Assembly: GCF_029962835.1 (NCBI RefSeq)
Contig: NC_080583.1
Span: forward strand, 65,767,158-65,831,157
Origin: Magnolia sinica
Lineage: Eukaryota; Streptophyta; Magnoliopsida; Magnoliales; Magnoliaceae
Direction of reading: 5' to 3'
Length of the DNA stretch: 64,000 nucleotides
In this document: piece by piece, positions 24,091 through 36,108 of the stretch
Layout: every line of letters starts with the position of its first letter
Position numbering within the stretch: the first letter of the stretch is position 1
Program-made: the position numbers and the translations under genes
The notes under the pieces: model-generated
The model's input: only the letters and a program-made list of their open reading frames with translations
What the model was told of the DNA's origin: nothing
The model's database searches: none

Positions 24091-25706
24091 TGTAACGCCC
24101 CGAATTCCAAGGGTCGAGCAAAGCTCAACTCCCGAGATCCGTCACATCACTTATGCAATATACAGAATGATGATTTAATGTTGTCAGCATTAGTGCATTA
24201 AACATGAATGGGATTATACTAAAACGGCATACCATACTCTAGAGATATGTAAATTAGGCAAGCTAAAGACTGAGGTAGATAGATAAAGTAGAAACGTGTT
24301 CTCAATCCCCAAAGTATGAGTATGTCACCAAGCTAAATATATACATGTATAATTCCAAAATATACAAAATGAATATACATGTGTGTTCCAAAATACAAAA
24401 TGACAAAGTGTAGTGGCATCCAGTCAACATCACTAGAACCCCGTCGATCAGAACATGGTCTACATAGACCCGCCTGAAAACTGCATATAGGAGAACTCCT
24501 CATCATCATAGAAGTCAGGCTCCGTCACGTAAGCCTCATCATCATCTACAACTACAATAGGGTCTGGTTAGTGTTTTAAAACACCGTCTCAGAGTGGGAG
24601 TAAGTGATCAACTCAGTGGAGTTATAATGCAAAGGTTAACATGTTATCAATTCAATCAAGTAGTAATGATAAAATAATACAACAATCAAGTCCTAAGTAC
24701 TCTTGTTAATACAAGAATGATATGCTTATAATGATGTATGCCCTTGCCTGCACTCCCTCAGCGACATCATCTCACGATCGTGCATGCACCACTCCCGCTA
24801 AACGTGTGCTTCCTCGCCAAAGCACATGCAATGCATGTATGATCGTGTTAGCCAAATTCTTAATTAAGTTTATTCAAACAGCATGTTCGAAAAGCTAAGT
24901 ACCTCCCTTTACATCACTTACCCAAACAATGTTCCATTTAAGGTCATCAATCCTAGTTAGCCACATACGATAGGCAGTTTCAGGTCGGTACGGAGAGGCT
25001 CGTCACCTCAGCGCAGACCTAGTTTATACTCAAGGTTACTACGGAAAGGCTCGTCACCTTAGCGTAGACCTAGTGTATGCTCGAGGTCACTACGAGAGGC
25101 TCGTCACCTGATCGTAGGCCGACAGCTCAAATACAGCCTCCCATACCACCGTACTCGGCTCACGAGTCTAGGCTGCTCATTAGACACTACGGAGAGGCTA
25201 GTCACCCCAGCGTAGGCCGACAGCTCGACCACGGTGTCCCATACCACCATGACCGGCTCATGATTCTTAGCAGATCGTGGTACCAAGGTTTAAACGGGCT
25301 TTACATTGTTAAGTTGTACCTTAAATTCAAGCAGTTGTGTCCATACATGGTAAACACACATTAGGCCAATCGGGTTACTTGACAAGCTCGATTGGTATGA
25401 GCGCACGCTAATCTAATCGACATGGAGCGCATACGCACTCTGTGTGGCCTAACCACTGTCGATAGTCACCGTACAACTCGGATTCATCAAACATGTCCAT
25501 GTGGCAAAGCTAAGTCAGCCACTTAGTCAGAACTTATTACCGATTGCTTGGACTACGTAGTAGTCCCAATCACACTTCAATGCAATAGCATTCACATATG
25601 ATAGCTATAATAGTATTGAGCAAACAATTCAAGCATTGCAATCATTTAAGCATTTTATAAAATACATAGTAAACATGACAGCATACAGTACATTCCATAC
25701 AGAAAT
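24091..25706 (-). repeat. 5' LTR of the minus-strand chromovirus, left half
   Basis: Starts TGTAACGCCC and is collinear with 13870-15483. The innermost chromovirus interrupts it at GAAAT (25702-25706). The rest of this LTR is at 39285-40864. Together they make about 3.19 kb. Confidence 0.92.
25702..25706. repeat. Target-site duplication GAAAT, left copy
   Basis: GAAAT before TGTAACATCTCG at 25707, repeated at 39285-39289 after GGGCGTTACA. The intact reading ...GAAATCATTAAGCC is seen in the sister LTR near 15480. Confidence 0.94.
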
Positions 25707-28700
25707 TGTAACATCTCGAAAAAATCTGTACAAAGACCCGAGTACCACCTCAGGCAGAAATCACCTAGGACCAGAACCTTTAGCAATTAGGTTAAGATTA
25801 GTAAGTGTTAAACTAGAGTACTTGTGAAATTAGCACTATCACTTTAAATATGATCTGCAAGACCTAAAACATGCAAAATCATTGGCACTACATTACCCTG
25901 AAATCTAGAGTCCATCCTTAAACCCGGTTGCTCTCGGGAGCACACCGAAACTCCGTATCGGACCTGGACTACACGTCGAAAGTCCGATAACCGCGAAACT
26001 ATACAGTTATGACCGCATTACTAGACTTGACAACTCCCTTAGAAATTAAGTCTTAGTTTGGACTAGAAATGCACAACTTGAGCTCGGAGCAAAGTGTGTG
26101 AGAAATGTTAAAATATTTAGAAATAAAATCTGAATTTAAGTAATCTGAGTCGTGTCATTTGTAGGCCAAATATAAGGATTCAAACCATCAGAATCTGACC
26201 CAAATATACCCTCGGATCAAGAGGAATGTCTCACACATGTTGGTGTACTTGTGACCCTGATCAAGTGACCGTGACCGTTGAAATGAAACGGGTCTATCAC
26301 AACTGATCTGTAAACTCGATCAGAACGAAAACTTAGCCTGACCTAGATCCAATGTCAGGGAGCTTAAGTCCGACCGCACGCAGAAAAGGGGCCACCAGAA
26401 GTGCTCCGTTGGGCTGAAACAGACGCCCTTTGGATATAACCTAAGTATACCTTGGCCCTGGGGCCATTTCCATCAGACCTGGGCCTATATAAAGGCCTAA
26501 ACCCACTTCTCTCTCACCACATACGAATTTATAAACCCTAGGAAGAAAAGAGAGAGAAAAGAGAAGGAGAAAGTGAGGAGAAATGCGTGAAAGTGGGAGT
26601 TAGTTGTCGGGATCTTTCCTTGACACTCCACGTGCTTAACCACCATCCTTATATCGCTATACGGGCGATTTCGATTCCGTACTTGGGTAAGGAATCCTAA
26701 CCCTAACTTGTTTTAGGGTTTTCAACTATGGTAATAGATGAAATAGCTAACCTATTCCCTAATATAGGTTGTTGTGGTGCCGTAGACACAAACTCGGTAT
26801 ACAAACTGAGTTCGATACACGTTTATCGGCGTAAGGTGCAGATTATAAATGTTTAAGTTATGGTTTTCAAGGCTTTCAATGTCAGTAATGATTTATGACT
26901 GTCTTGATTGCTATCTCATATGCTTAGATACGATGTTTCCCGTATATTACACATATGTAAACTATGTTGATTTTAATGCATTCCAAGTGTTGTTGAAATT
27001 TTTGAATGAGTGTGAAATTATGATTTGTGTTTGCCATAATTTATGTTTGAGGCTACATGGTGGTTGTATGTGTGGCAATTCTTATATGGAAGGATTTGCT
27101 ACGATATATGTTTTAACTAATTTATTTCAAGTATGTAATATGTGTAGTCTAAGTGTTTGTTAAAATGCCTGAATGAGAAAATGCTTATTGAAATGTCTTT
27201 AATTAGGGTGTTGAGATATGATTCTCAATTGCCTTATCTATAGTTACAACTCCCTTCATATAACCTATCTTACTACTATGTGTTTTATAAATGAATGTCT
27301 ATGTATGTTAACATGTACTCCAGGTGCTTGTTTAAATGCTTATATGAGATTTATATTTGAATTTGTTGCTACATACTGTTTTGACTAGCACATATGAATG
27401 CCTATTGTATTTGAAGTGTGATTGGAGCTACGATGTAGTTTAGGCAATTGGTAATGGTTTACGATGGGTGGCTGAACTGATTTAGCCACGATGGATATGT
27501 TCGACAAATTCGAGACGTAAGTCGTTTGACGACAGTGGTTAGGATACACGGAATGCTTATGCACTCCATATCGATTAAGTCTACGTGCACTCGTACTAGT
27601 CGAGCTCGTCAAGTAACCTGATTGACCCAATGTATGTTCATCATGTATGGACGCTACTGCTTAAATCTAACGTACCAAACTCACCAGTGAAAACACCTGT
27701 AACCTTGGTACCTCAATCCTCTAAGACTGATGAGCCAGGCATGGTGGTATGGGACACCGTGGTTGAGCTGTCAGCCTACGCTAGGGCGACAAGCCTCCCC
27801 GTAGTGTTCAGTGAGCAACACAGCCTCGTGAGCCGATTATGGTGGTATGGAACACTGTATTCGAGCTGTCGGCCTACACTGATAAGGGGATGAGCCCTTT
27901 GTAGTGACCTCGAGCGTACGTTAAGACTGCGTAGAGGCGACGAGCCCTTATATAGCAACAGGAGTACAAACTAGGCCTGCACTGATAAGGTGACGAGCCC
28001 TTTGCAGTGACCTAGAACCGCAACATCGTATGAGAACTGCTAGGACTGACGACCCTAGAATGGATCATTATTTGGGAATTGATATAAGGGAGGTACCTTA
28101 GCTTCCCAATCCTGCTGTATGAAAAGGACTAATAAGAACTTGGTAATCATGTTCATGCACCGCACTAAATGTGTCGTTTGGCTTTGGGCAGAGCACTGAG
28201 GAAGTGACTAACATGCACGACTGTTAGATGAAGATTGCAGAGGGAGTGCAGGCGAGGGCATGCATAATTTATACATACCATTCTTGCATTAATCAGAGTA
28301 CTTAGGGATGTTTGCTTGTATTGCGTTATCATTACTGCTTGACTGAATTGATAACATGTTAACCTTTGCTTTATTGTTCCACTGAGTTGATCACTCACTC
28401 CCATGTTACGAGATGGCATTGTACACACCAACCAGACCCTGTTGTAGGTTTAGATGATGGCGTAGCCTACGAGGCGGAGCCAGACTTTGAGGATGAAGAG
28501 GATGCATTCTCATACATGCATTATTCAGGTGGGTTTACGTAGACCGTTCTGAATCGATGGGGCTTCAGGGTTCATGCTTGTAGAGGACTACCACTCTTTT
28601 GACATTTTGTATTTTGAATCAGTACTTGTAACTATTTAACCTGGTAATGTGTTCATACTTTGGGGACCAACAATGGTATATATATGATCTCCCCTTATCA

Positions 28701-28883
28701 CCGTCTTCCGCTTGCGAAAATTCAACTGTCCCTAGAGTATGATTCATTGATTTAGCTTAATCTCATTATATTTTATGCACTAACATGGACAACATCAAAT
28801 CATCATTATATTTGTTGCATAAGTGATGCGTTGGAACTCGGGAGTTGGGTACCTGCTCGACCCCCGATTTTTAGGGCGTTACA
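25707..28883 (+). repeat. 5' LTR of the innermost chromovirus
   Basis: Starts TGTAACATCTCG and ends TTTAGGGCGTTACA. TATATAAA at 26486-26493 (CCTATATAAAGGCC) is the likely core promoter. The GTGACGAGCC repeat block lies near 27730-28020. Short ORFs within it are not genes. Confidence 0.95.
26486..26493 (+). promoter_or_regulatory. TATA box of the innermost chromovirus
   Basis: TATATAAA inside GGGCCTATATAAAGGCC, at the same place in all LTRs of the family: ACATAAA at 8955, ATACAAA at 36886 in the 3' LTR, ATATAAG at 54447, and on minus at 16290 and 40079. It is followed by a CT/AG-rich segment, as in a transcript start region. Confidence 0.7.
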
Positions 28884-28886
28884 AGT

Positions 28887-28898
28887 TGGTATCAGAGC
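28887..28898 (+). other. Primer-binding site, innermost chromovirus
   Basis: TGGTATCAGAGC three bases after the LTR, an exact complement to the 3' end of plant initiator tRNA-Met. Confidence 0.92.
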
Positions 28899-29771
28899 AT
28901 GATTTGGATTAAATTAGACCTGGGTTATGGTCACACAACGTATGCTGATGCATTTAGACCTAGGTGGGTGTGAGAAAAATGTAGAGACAAGCTTAGGTTT
29001 TCCAGTTTCGCCAATTGGCAAAATTTACCGAAAATGATCGTTAAGATCGGGTCTGTACACATCTGTGATCGCTTGAGGCGACCTCAGACCACTTTTAGAC
29101 TGTCAATCGACAGGTTTAGACCATGATTCATAAATCTCAGCCTTCAATAATCGAGAAAATACGTAGTTACATTAGAAATTACTCGAAATGACTCAAAACG
29201 GAGTCGGGGGCCAAACGAAATAATTTCAGGGGGACCCAGGGGGGTCCCACATGTTTCTATGGTCCAGGGGGCAGGAGGACCTCGCCACACCAGCGAGGCA
29301 TCGCTGGAATGTCCAGCGACAGGTGAGGACCTCGCCGGATAACGGGCCTGGCCGGGAGGGCCGGTTCGGGCTGACGCTCGTAGGGTGTTGTGTGGCCCAC
29401 TTATGTGTGTTGGGTCAATTTTAAACCCTCAAAACACACCTCCCCTTCATAACCTACCCCTCCAAGCTCTCCTTTTTCTTCAAAAACTTTTGTCTCTCTC
29501 AAATCTCTCCTCCATCCACCCATTTCATCATTTTCCTTTAACACACATACCCCTCCACCCTTTACATCGAAACCCACCTTCCCTCTTCTTATTTTTTTCT
29601 CATTTGTTGAGCTTATAAATCCTCTTTGTAGCTCAACATTCCAAAGCCTAACAATCTCTCTCCTATTTTCTTCATTCCTTCTCATTTTGAACACACAAAT
29701 ACCATTGTGTGCTTCAACAAGCAGTGGGAACCCATTCAACCATCCTATTTTCCTAATTTCTTCCTTTTTCT
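28899..29771 (+). other. Untranslated leader of the innermost chromovirus
   Basis: No gene. A G-rich part (29219-29360) is followed by a pyrimidine-rich part (29430-29720) up to the first ATG of the extra ORF. The ORF pair at 29385-29739 arises from this strand bias. Confidence 0.7.
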
Positions 29772-31055
29772 ATGGCCTTATTCGAGCTTGTGACGGCCAT
29801 CTTCTCAATTTTCATGCTTCTTTCTCTCATGGGGAAGAAGAGGACTCCTACGGATGAGGTCGAGCCTAGTCTCCGTACTCGTTCAAGGAGGCCTAGAGGC
29901 GCCGCCACAAGTGTAAGTGTTGATCGGGAGATAAGGACCAAGCGGGAGCTTGATCCCCAGGCTCCCCTCAAAAGGATCCTCCTGACGGATATATCTCATG
30001 GGAGATTTTAGGGTCACGGGGCTCTCTTTGAAGCTCATGTGGATGAGAAGCTCTTTGGGCAATATCTGGTGATGGACCGCCTGGTCAAGGTTGAGTGGGT
30101 TCCTGTGTTCGAGGGTGAGTACTGTGCAAATGTGGGCACAGTCTGAGCCTTCTACGCCCACATTCGAGAGCCTACGTTAGAGCCCTTGTAGTTTAAGATC
30201 CCAGTGGGTAGAGATCGGGAGGCCACAATTGATGTTGGGTTGATAGCTCAGCTTAAGAAGATGTCACTTGGCGAAGTGCATGCAAGCGAGAAGAATTTAT
30301 GGAGCGCACATGAAAGGGACCGGCGCACGCGATTCCTTTGTGGACAACTGGCCCACTGGAATCCGAACAACAGCCTCCTAGCGACCAATATGGACTTCCA
30401 CCTGCTCCACCACATCTTCACGTACAACATGTACCCTAGGTGGAGTAACCGCAGCGAGTGCACCCATCTGATGATAGATTTCCCATACCAAGTGGGGCAG
30501 GGAGAGAAGTTATGCATGCCTACGCATGTTTTGCGACAAATAGTTCTTACCGTACACTCCACTAGAGCATCTGATTCGCTCCCATTCGGCCGACTCATAT
30601 GCAAGATTGCACGTAAGTTTGGCTATAGACTCGGGGCAAAAATACCGATGCCGACCCATTACATCAACGAAACTACTCTCAATCAGATGAAAATTGGGCC
30701 ACGATAACGGCAAGCCCGACTCGATGAGAGTGAGGACGAGACGGCCAGTGAGGAGTATGAAAGCGAGGAGGAAAGCAGAGAAGAGATAGAGGAAGAACAA
30801 GAAGAAGAAGTGGAGGCTCAGGACACGAATGAGAGCTCCCCTCTTACGGCAACGGAGCATGACACTGATCAGGCTTCTAGGGAAGTTTGCCTAGCTCGAC
30901 TTGAGGAGGGTCAGGCTACCCTACGACAGGAGATCATTGATACCCAGGCCCTCGTGAAACACAAGTTTAAGAAGGTGACTCGCACCTTAAAAGTTATCCT
31001 TTGCTGCCTGCAAGATAAGGGCGTCCCTCCTCCATCGCCAGACTCGGATGTCTAG
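29772..31055 (+). pseudogene. Extra ORF upstream of gag, chromovirus accessory protein
   Basis: One frame of 427 codons plus stop. N-terminus MALFELVTAIFSIFMLLSLM is hydrophobic (about 19 residues), followed by GKKRTPTDEVEP and a basic RTRSRRPRG run. It resembles a signal anchor, or alternatively the true start is M20 (29829). Core: LGEVHASEKNLWSAHERDRR at ~30270, then LHHIFTYNMYPRWSNRSEC at 30404-30460 and MPTHVLRQIVLT near 30530. An acidic D/E-rich stretch follows at 30720-30810, then a helix (LEEGQATLRQEIIDTQALVK). In-frame stops: TAG 30009, TGA 30144, TAG 30189, TAA 30705. Extra ORFs before gag are known in some plant gypsy lineages. The function of this one is unknown to me. It ends 318 bp before gag. 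Confidence 0.78.
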
Positions 31056-31373
31056 TCATCTATGTCGTTGCCCAGTAACTTATTTTGTTGCTGTTTTTAG
31101 GATGTCCGTGTCTTAAATGTTGATGGGCCTAGTGGTATCATAGGTAGAAAGTGTGTTTGTGTTTGTTAGTTGTTTTAATGTTTGTAGCTTTGCTTGTAAT
31201 AGCTCATATGCATTTCCTGTCATGATTCATGTAATGTCGTATCTCATGTAATTGTGACAATTTTGGTAAATGAAATGCATGAAGTTTCTTAAAACTGTGT
31301 GTGAATGTTGTGTGGTTAAGTTAGTGAGCATGCTGAATCTGACCTGGGTTGCACCCTATGTTGTGTATAGGGA
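31056..31373 (+). other. Spacer between extra ORF and gag
   Basis: No gene. Includes T-rich sequence and the context GGGAATGCCACC of the gag start at 31374. Confidence 0.6.
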
Positions 31374-34300
31374 ATGCCACCTAAGGCTGCACGGAGTACA
31401 ACACATCTCACTATTAGCGAGTCGTTTGACGGGGCACCTCCCCTGAGCGATAGCCATATGGACCCCAGTTCGAGCCCGTCGCCCTCTGACACCATGTCGG
31501 ATTCTTAGTCGGCCAGCCTACACCTGTTGTACCACCGGTTCCAGAGTAGAATCGTGCGTCCTCTTCGACGCCATCTGGACCTCAGTCAGTTCCCCCTACT
31601 GATAGATTGGAGCAGATGATGTTGTTGATACAGCAACAGTAGGTACATCAGCAGCAGCAGCAGGCACAGCAGTAGTAGTAGCAGCAGCAGTTTTTGACCA
31701 CCATGGCAGAGATTTTTTCCCAGGGCATGGGCGTGGCTCCACCTACATCACCTGTGCCCCCTGCTGGGAATGTGGGTGCTAGTGGCCTTTTTGAACCATT
31801 TCAACGCTTGCGGCCCCCTACCTTTGCGGGTACTCACAGACCCGAGGAGGCCGAGTATTGACTTGACCGCATCTCTAATATGCTAAAGCCACTGCACAGC
31901 ACAGAGCCTGAGCAGGTGGAGTTGGTCATCTTCATGTTTAAGAAGCAGGCCAGCTTATGGTGAGATAGTGTCCTCCGTCTTATTGCGGTCGGACACATAT
32001 GGATGTGGACAGCCTTTGAGACCCGCTTCTACGAGAAATACTATCCCGTCACCTATCGCCACGAGAAGGAGAGTGAGTTCCTTCGCCTCCGACAGGGAGG
32101 GATGACAGTGGCAGAGTATGAGAACAGATTTACGAAGTTGGGCAGGTACACCCCGTTGATTTTAGTGGATGAGCCGATGCGGATGCGGTGATTTTCTAAG
32201 GGCCTGTGACTCGAGATCTGCTAAAAGATGTGCTGCGCTAACGTACCCAGCTATGCTGAGCTAGTGAGCATGTCTATGAGGGCTGAGTAGGACGAGGACA
32301 GGCAGTCCTGTATGCGAGCACCTATAGCTCCCAGGCCGCGACCTGATCTTCTGAGTAGACCGTTCCTCTATAAGAGGCTACACGCAGACTCACCGCCAAG
32401 GCTGATGGCTCCACCTGCCCCAGTGAGGCGACTTGATGTGTGGTGTGCCCACTGCAAGAGGCCTGGCCACACGGAGGTGAACTGTTTCACCAGGATGAGA
32501 GACAGCGGCTTCTCACCACCCTAGAGGATCAACCGCTAGCATCCCCAGGTTATATCAGCACCACCTCTACGGTCGGCACCAGCTCATCCATCATTCCGAC
32601 CACCCGTACCTCGATCTAGGCCTCCTCAACGGCCTATGGCACCTCAGCCCAACCGTTTTCAGCAGGCTCGTATGTACTCACTTACAACTGAGGCATCAGA
32701 GGCAGCACCTTCACCACCTGTGGTTTTTGATGTTACGGCACATATCCAAGGTACTCCAGTCTTTTTATTAGTGGACACTGGGTCCACTGTCTCTATCATA
32801 TCGTGCGCAGCAGTCAAGCAGCTGGGGTTGTAAACTAGTCCTATGGTTGGGGTGAGAATCCTTACCGCCACAGGGACTTTCTCGGACACTACCAAGATCT
32901 GTAAGGGGTGTTCAATAGATGTAGGGAGCGGGACAGTGCTCATCGACTTGATTGTCACTCCATTACATCACTATGAAGTCATTCTCGATATGGATTGGCT
33001 CACAGAGATGAAGGCAGAGATCGACTGTGATACTAGAGTGGTGACATCCTGTAGACCAGAGGGCATGACCTTTACATTCCCAGTGCAAGTCAGTTGGCCC
33101 TATCACATTGGTTATTACGCTTCCATGTTAGAGGATGTTCATGGTCCAGCGCTTGAGGACACTCCTGTGGTCCAAGAGTTCTCAGATGTGTTCAGGAAGA
33201 TACCTGGACTACCCCCTCAGCACGAAATCGATTTTTCCATCGATCTAGTGCCTAGTACGACACCTGTATCTCTTCCGACCTATCGCATGGCCCCGTGTGA
33301 GATGGAGGAGTTGAGGAAACAGATCGATGATCTATGGGATACAGGTTTTATACGACCCAGCGTGTCTCCATGGAGAGCACCCGTGTTGTTCATAAAGAAG
33401 AAGGATGGATCTCTGTGATTATGTATTGATTATCGCAAATTGAACCAAGTGACGGTAAAGAATAAGTATCCATTGCCCAGGATAGATGACCTATTTGATC
33501 AGTTAAAGGGGGCAAGGTATTTTTCAAAGATTGACTTGCAGTCGGGGTATCACCAGTTGCGCATCAGGGATGAGGACGTGCAGAAGACGACCTTCAGGAC
33601 CGGTTTTGGACACTATGAGTTTCTCATAATGTCATTCGGCCTTACGATTGCTTCGGCTATGTTCATGGACTTGATGAACAAGGTATTTCGACCATTTCTG
33701 TTCCGATTCGTCATTGTGTTTATTGATGACATCCTAATATACTCTAAGAGTCGGGAAGAACACGAGGACCACCTACGAGTAGTATTGGATACTCTGAGGA
33801 AGAACCAGTTGTTTGCACAGTACAAGAAATGTGACTTCTAGAAAGAAGAAGTCAAGTTCCTAGGACATGTGGTGTCCAAGGAAAGGATAGCTATGGACCT
33901 CGCTAAGGTAGCCGCAGTTTAGGACTGGAAGCAGCCCGGTTCGGTTACCGAGGTGAGGAGTTTTCTTGGTCTGGCAGGTTACTATCGACAATTCATTCGG
34001 GATTTCTCGAAGATAGCTAGACCTTTGTCTCAGTTGACATGGAAGGATCTAAAGTTCACCTGGAATGAAAAGGCAGAAGCAACCTTTTAGGAGTTGAAAG
34101 ATAAGTTGACGTCCGCCCCTATGCTAGTATTGTCAGAGCAAGGGGTCAAGTATACAATATACATGGACGCGTCTCACGTCGAATTGGGCGGTGTTTTGAT
34201 ATAGAAGGACAGGGTTATTGCCTACCTGTAGCGACAGTTGAGGAAACACGAGGAAAACTACCCTACGCATGACTTGGAGTTAGCTGTCATCATCTTTGCC

Positions 34301-36029
34301 TTGAAGATCTGGAGGTATTACCTCTACAGAGAGGAGTTCGAGCTCTTTTACGACCACAAGAGCCTCAGATACATATTCACTAAGCGGGACCTTAATATGA
34401 GACAGCGGCGATGGATGAAAACCTTAAAAGACTTCAAGTTCGAAGTCTCTTACCATCCTGGCAAGGCCAACCTTGTGACTGACGAATTAAGCCGCAAGAA
34501 AACTATAGAGTTTGCGACTCCGCTAATGGTGGTAGAATGGGGTATGGTAGAGTTCGTGCGAGACTTCGAGCAAAAGCTCACCATGGAGGAGCCGTTCGAG
34601 AGTGTCGCACACGTTCATGTGCGGCCACTTATTGATGATAGGATCGTCGAAGCCCAGAAGGGTGATGGACGATTGTCTAAGCTTCAAGAGTAGGCTAGCG
34701 GCAATGAGGACGCCGAGTGGAGAATTGGCACGGATGGGGGCTTACGTTACCGTGGCCACCTATGCATCCCAAATCTTCACGATCTGAGGCAAGAAGTTCT
34801 CGAGGCTGCGCATAATTCAAAGATGGTGATGCACCCTGGAAGTACGAAGGTGTATCGCGATATGAAGAGATCGTACTGGTGGGACAACATGAAGGCCCAC
34901 ATAGCAGATTACATGTCCCGTTGTCTCACATGCCAGCAGGTCAAGGCAAAGCATCACCGACCTCCTAGACTGCTTCAGCCCATGCTCATAGTTGAATGGA
35001 AGTAGGATTTCATCTCTATGGACTTTATCTCGGGACTACTGAAGACGAGGAAGGGTTATGATTCCATATGGGTGATCGTGGACCGGTTGACGAAATTGGC
35101 TCATTTTCTCCCTATTAGAGTTTCGAACTCTGCAGACGAGTTGGCCAGACTGTACATCAGGGAGATTGTGCGTCTGCATGGAGTTCCCTTAGAGATCGTG
35201 TCGGACCGAGACACGCGATTCACATCCATCTTCTGGACTCACATCCAGGAAGCAATGGGTGTGAAGTTGAAGTTCAGTACCGCGTTCCACCCACAGACTG
35301 ATGAGCAGACGGAACGAGTAAACCAGGTGTTAGAGGATATGCTACGAGCCTGTGTTCTGGATTTCAAGGACAGTTGGGATGACTGTCTTCCTTATGCAGA
35401 GTTCGCCATAACAACAGCTTCCAGGCGAGTATTGGCATGGCTCCTTACGAGGCGCTGTATGGGTGTCCATGTAGGGCACTACATTGTTGGGCAGAGGTTG
35501 GCGAGAAGAGCCTGATTGGCCCAGAGTTAGTTCAGGCGACTTCAGAGAAAGTCGATATTATCAGGCGCCAACTTTTGGCAGTACAGAGCAGATAGAAGAG
35601 TTACGCCGATACAAGACGGCGACCGTTAGAGTTCGAGGTTGGGGACCATGTATTTTTGAAGGTTTCCCTAATGAAGGGAGTCCTTCTGTTTAGGAAGAAG
35701 GGGAAGCTCACGCCTAGATTCATTGGCCATTCTAGATACTTGATCGAGTAGGGGCGGTAGCATACCGCCTTGCTTTGCCCACACCACTCGCAGGCGTGCA
35801 CGACGTGTTTCATGTATCCATGCTGAAGAAATACGTTCCCGATCCTTCCCACATTATCAGATGGGAGCAGGTACAGTTGAGCGAAGATGCTACTTATGTA
35901 CTGCGACCGAGGCATGTCATGGATAGGAAGGAACAGGTGCTGCGTAGTAAGGTTATCCTACTTATGAAAGTGCTGTGGACGCACCACACCAAAGAAAAGG
36001 CTACTTGGGAAACAGAAGCCGAGGTTTGA
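31374..36029 (+). pseudogene. Chromovirus gag-pol polyprotein, disrupted
   Basis: Gag start ATG 31374 (MPPKAARSTTHLTIS). A Q-rich stretch at 31610-31690 is followed by the gag core (FQRLRPPTFAGTHRPEEAEY) and a CCHC knuckle CAHCKRPGHTEVNC near 32444-32485. Protease motif LLVDTGSTVSIIS lies near 32765. RT: SPWRAPVLFIKKKDGSL, stop TGA at 33417, then [34 protein letters not shown] and [10 protein letters not shown] at 33720-33750. RNase H: IYMDASHVELGGVL and DHKSLRYIF (~34355). Integrase: [20 protein letters not shown], then CLTC, then catalytic D in MDFISG (35018), D in VSDRDTRF (~35200) and E in QTERVNQ (~35310). A frameshift near 35405 follows. The chromodomain (VMDRKEQVLRSKVILLMKVL) ends at 36029. 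Upstream of a shift near 31590 gag is in another frame. Many TAG/TGA stops. Confidence 0.93.
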
Positions 36030-36094
36030 AGAACTACCCTCAGATTCTCGAGGAGTATGAAAAGGTACTAATTTCAAGGATGAAATTTTTCCTT

Positions 36095-36108
36095 CAAGGG
36101 GGGTAGAT
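36095..36108 (+). other. Polypurine tract, innermost chromovirus
   Basis: CAAGGGGGGTAGAT immediately before the TGTAACG start of the 3' LTR. It is the plus-strand primer site for reverse transcription. Confidence 0.85.

Noticed and set aside
29401-29739. 112-codon minus-strand ORF in the innermost element's leader
   Set aside because: Complement of a pyrimidine-rich leader, with no conservation with the sister element at protein level.
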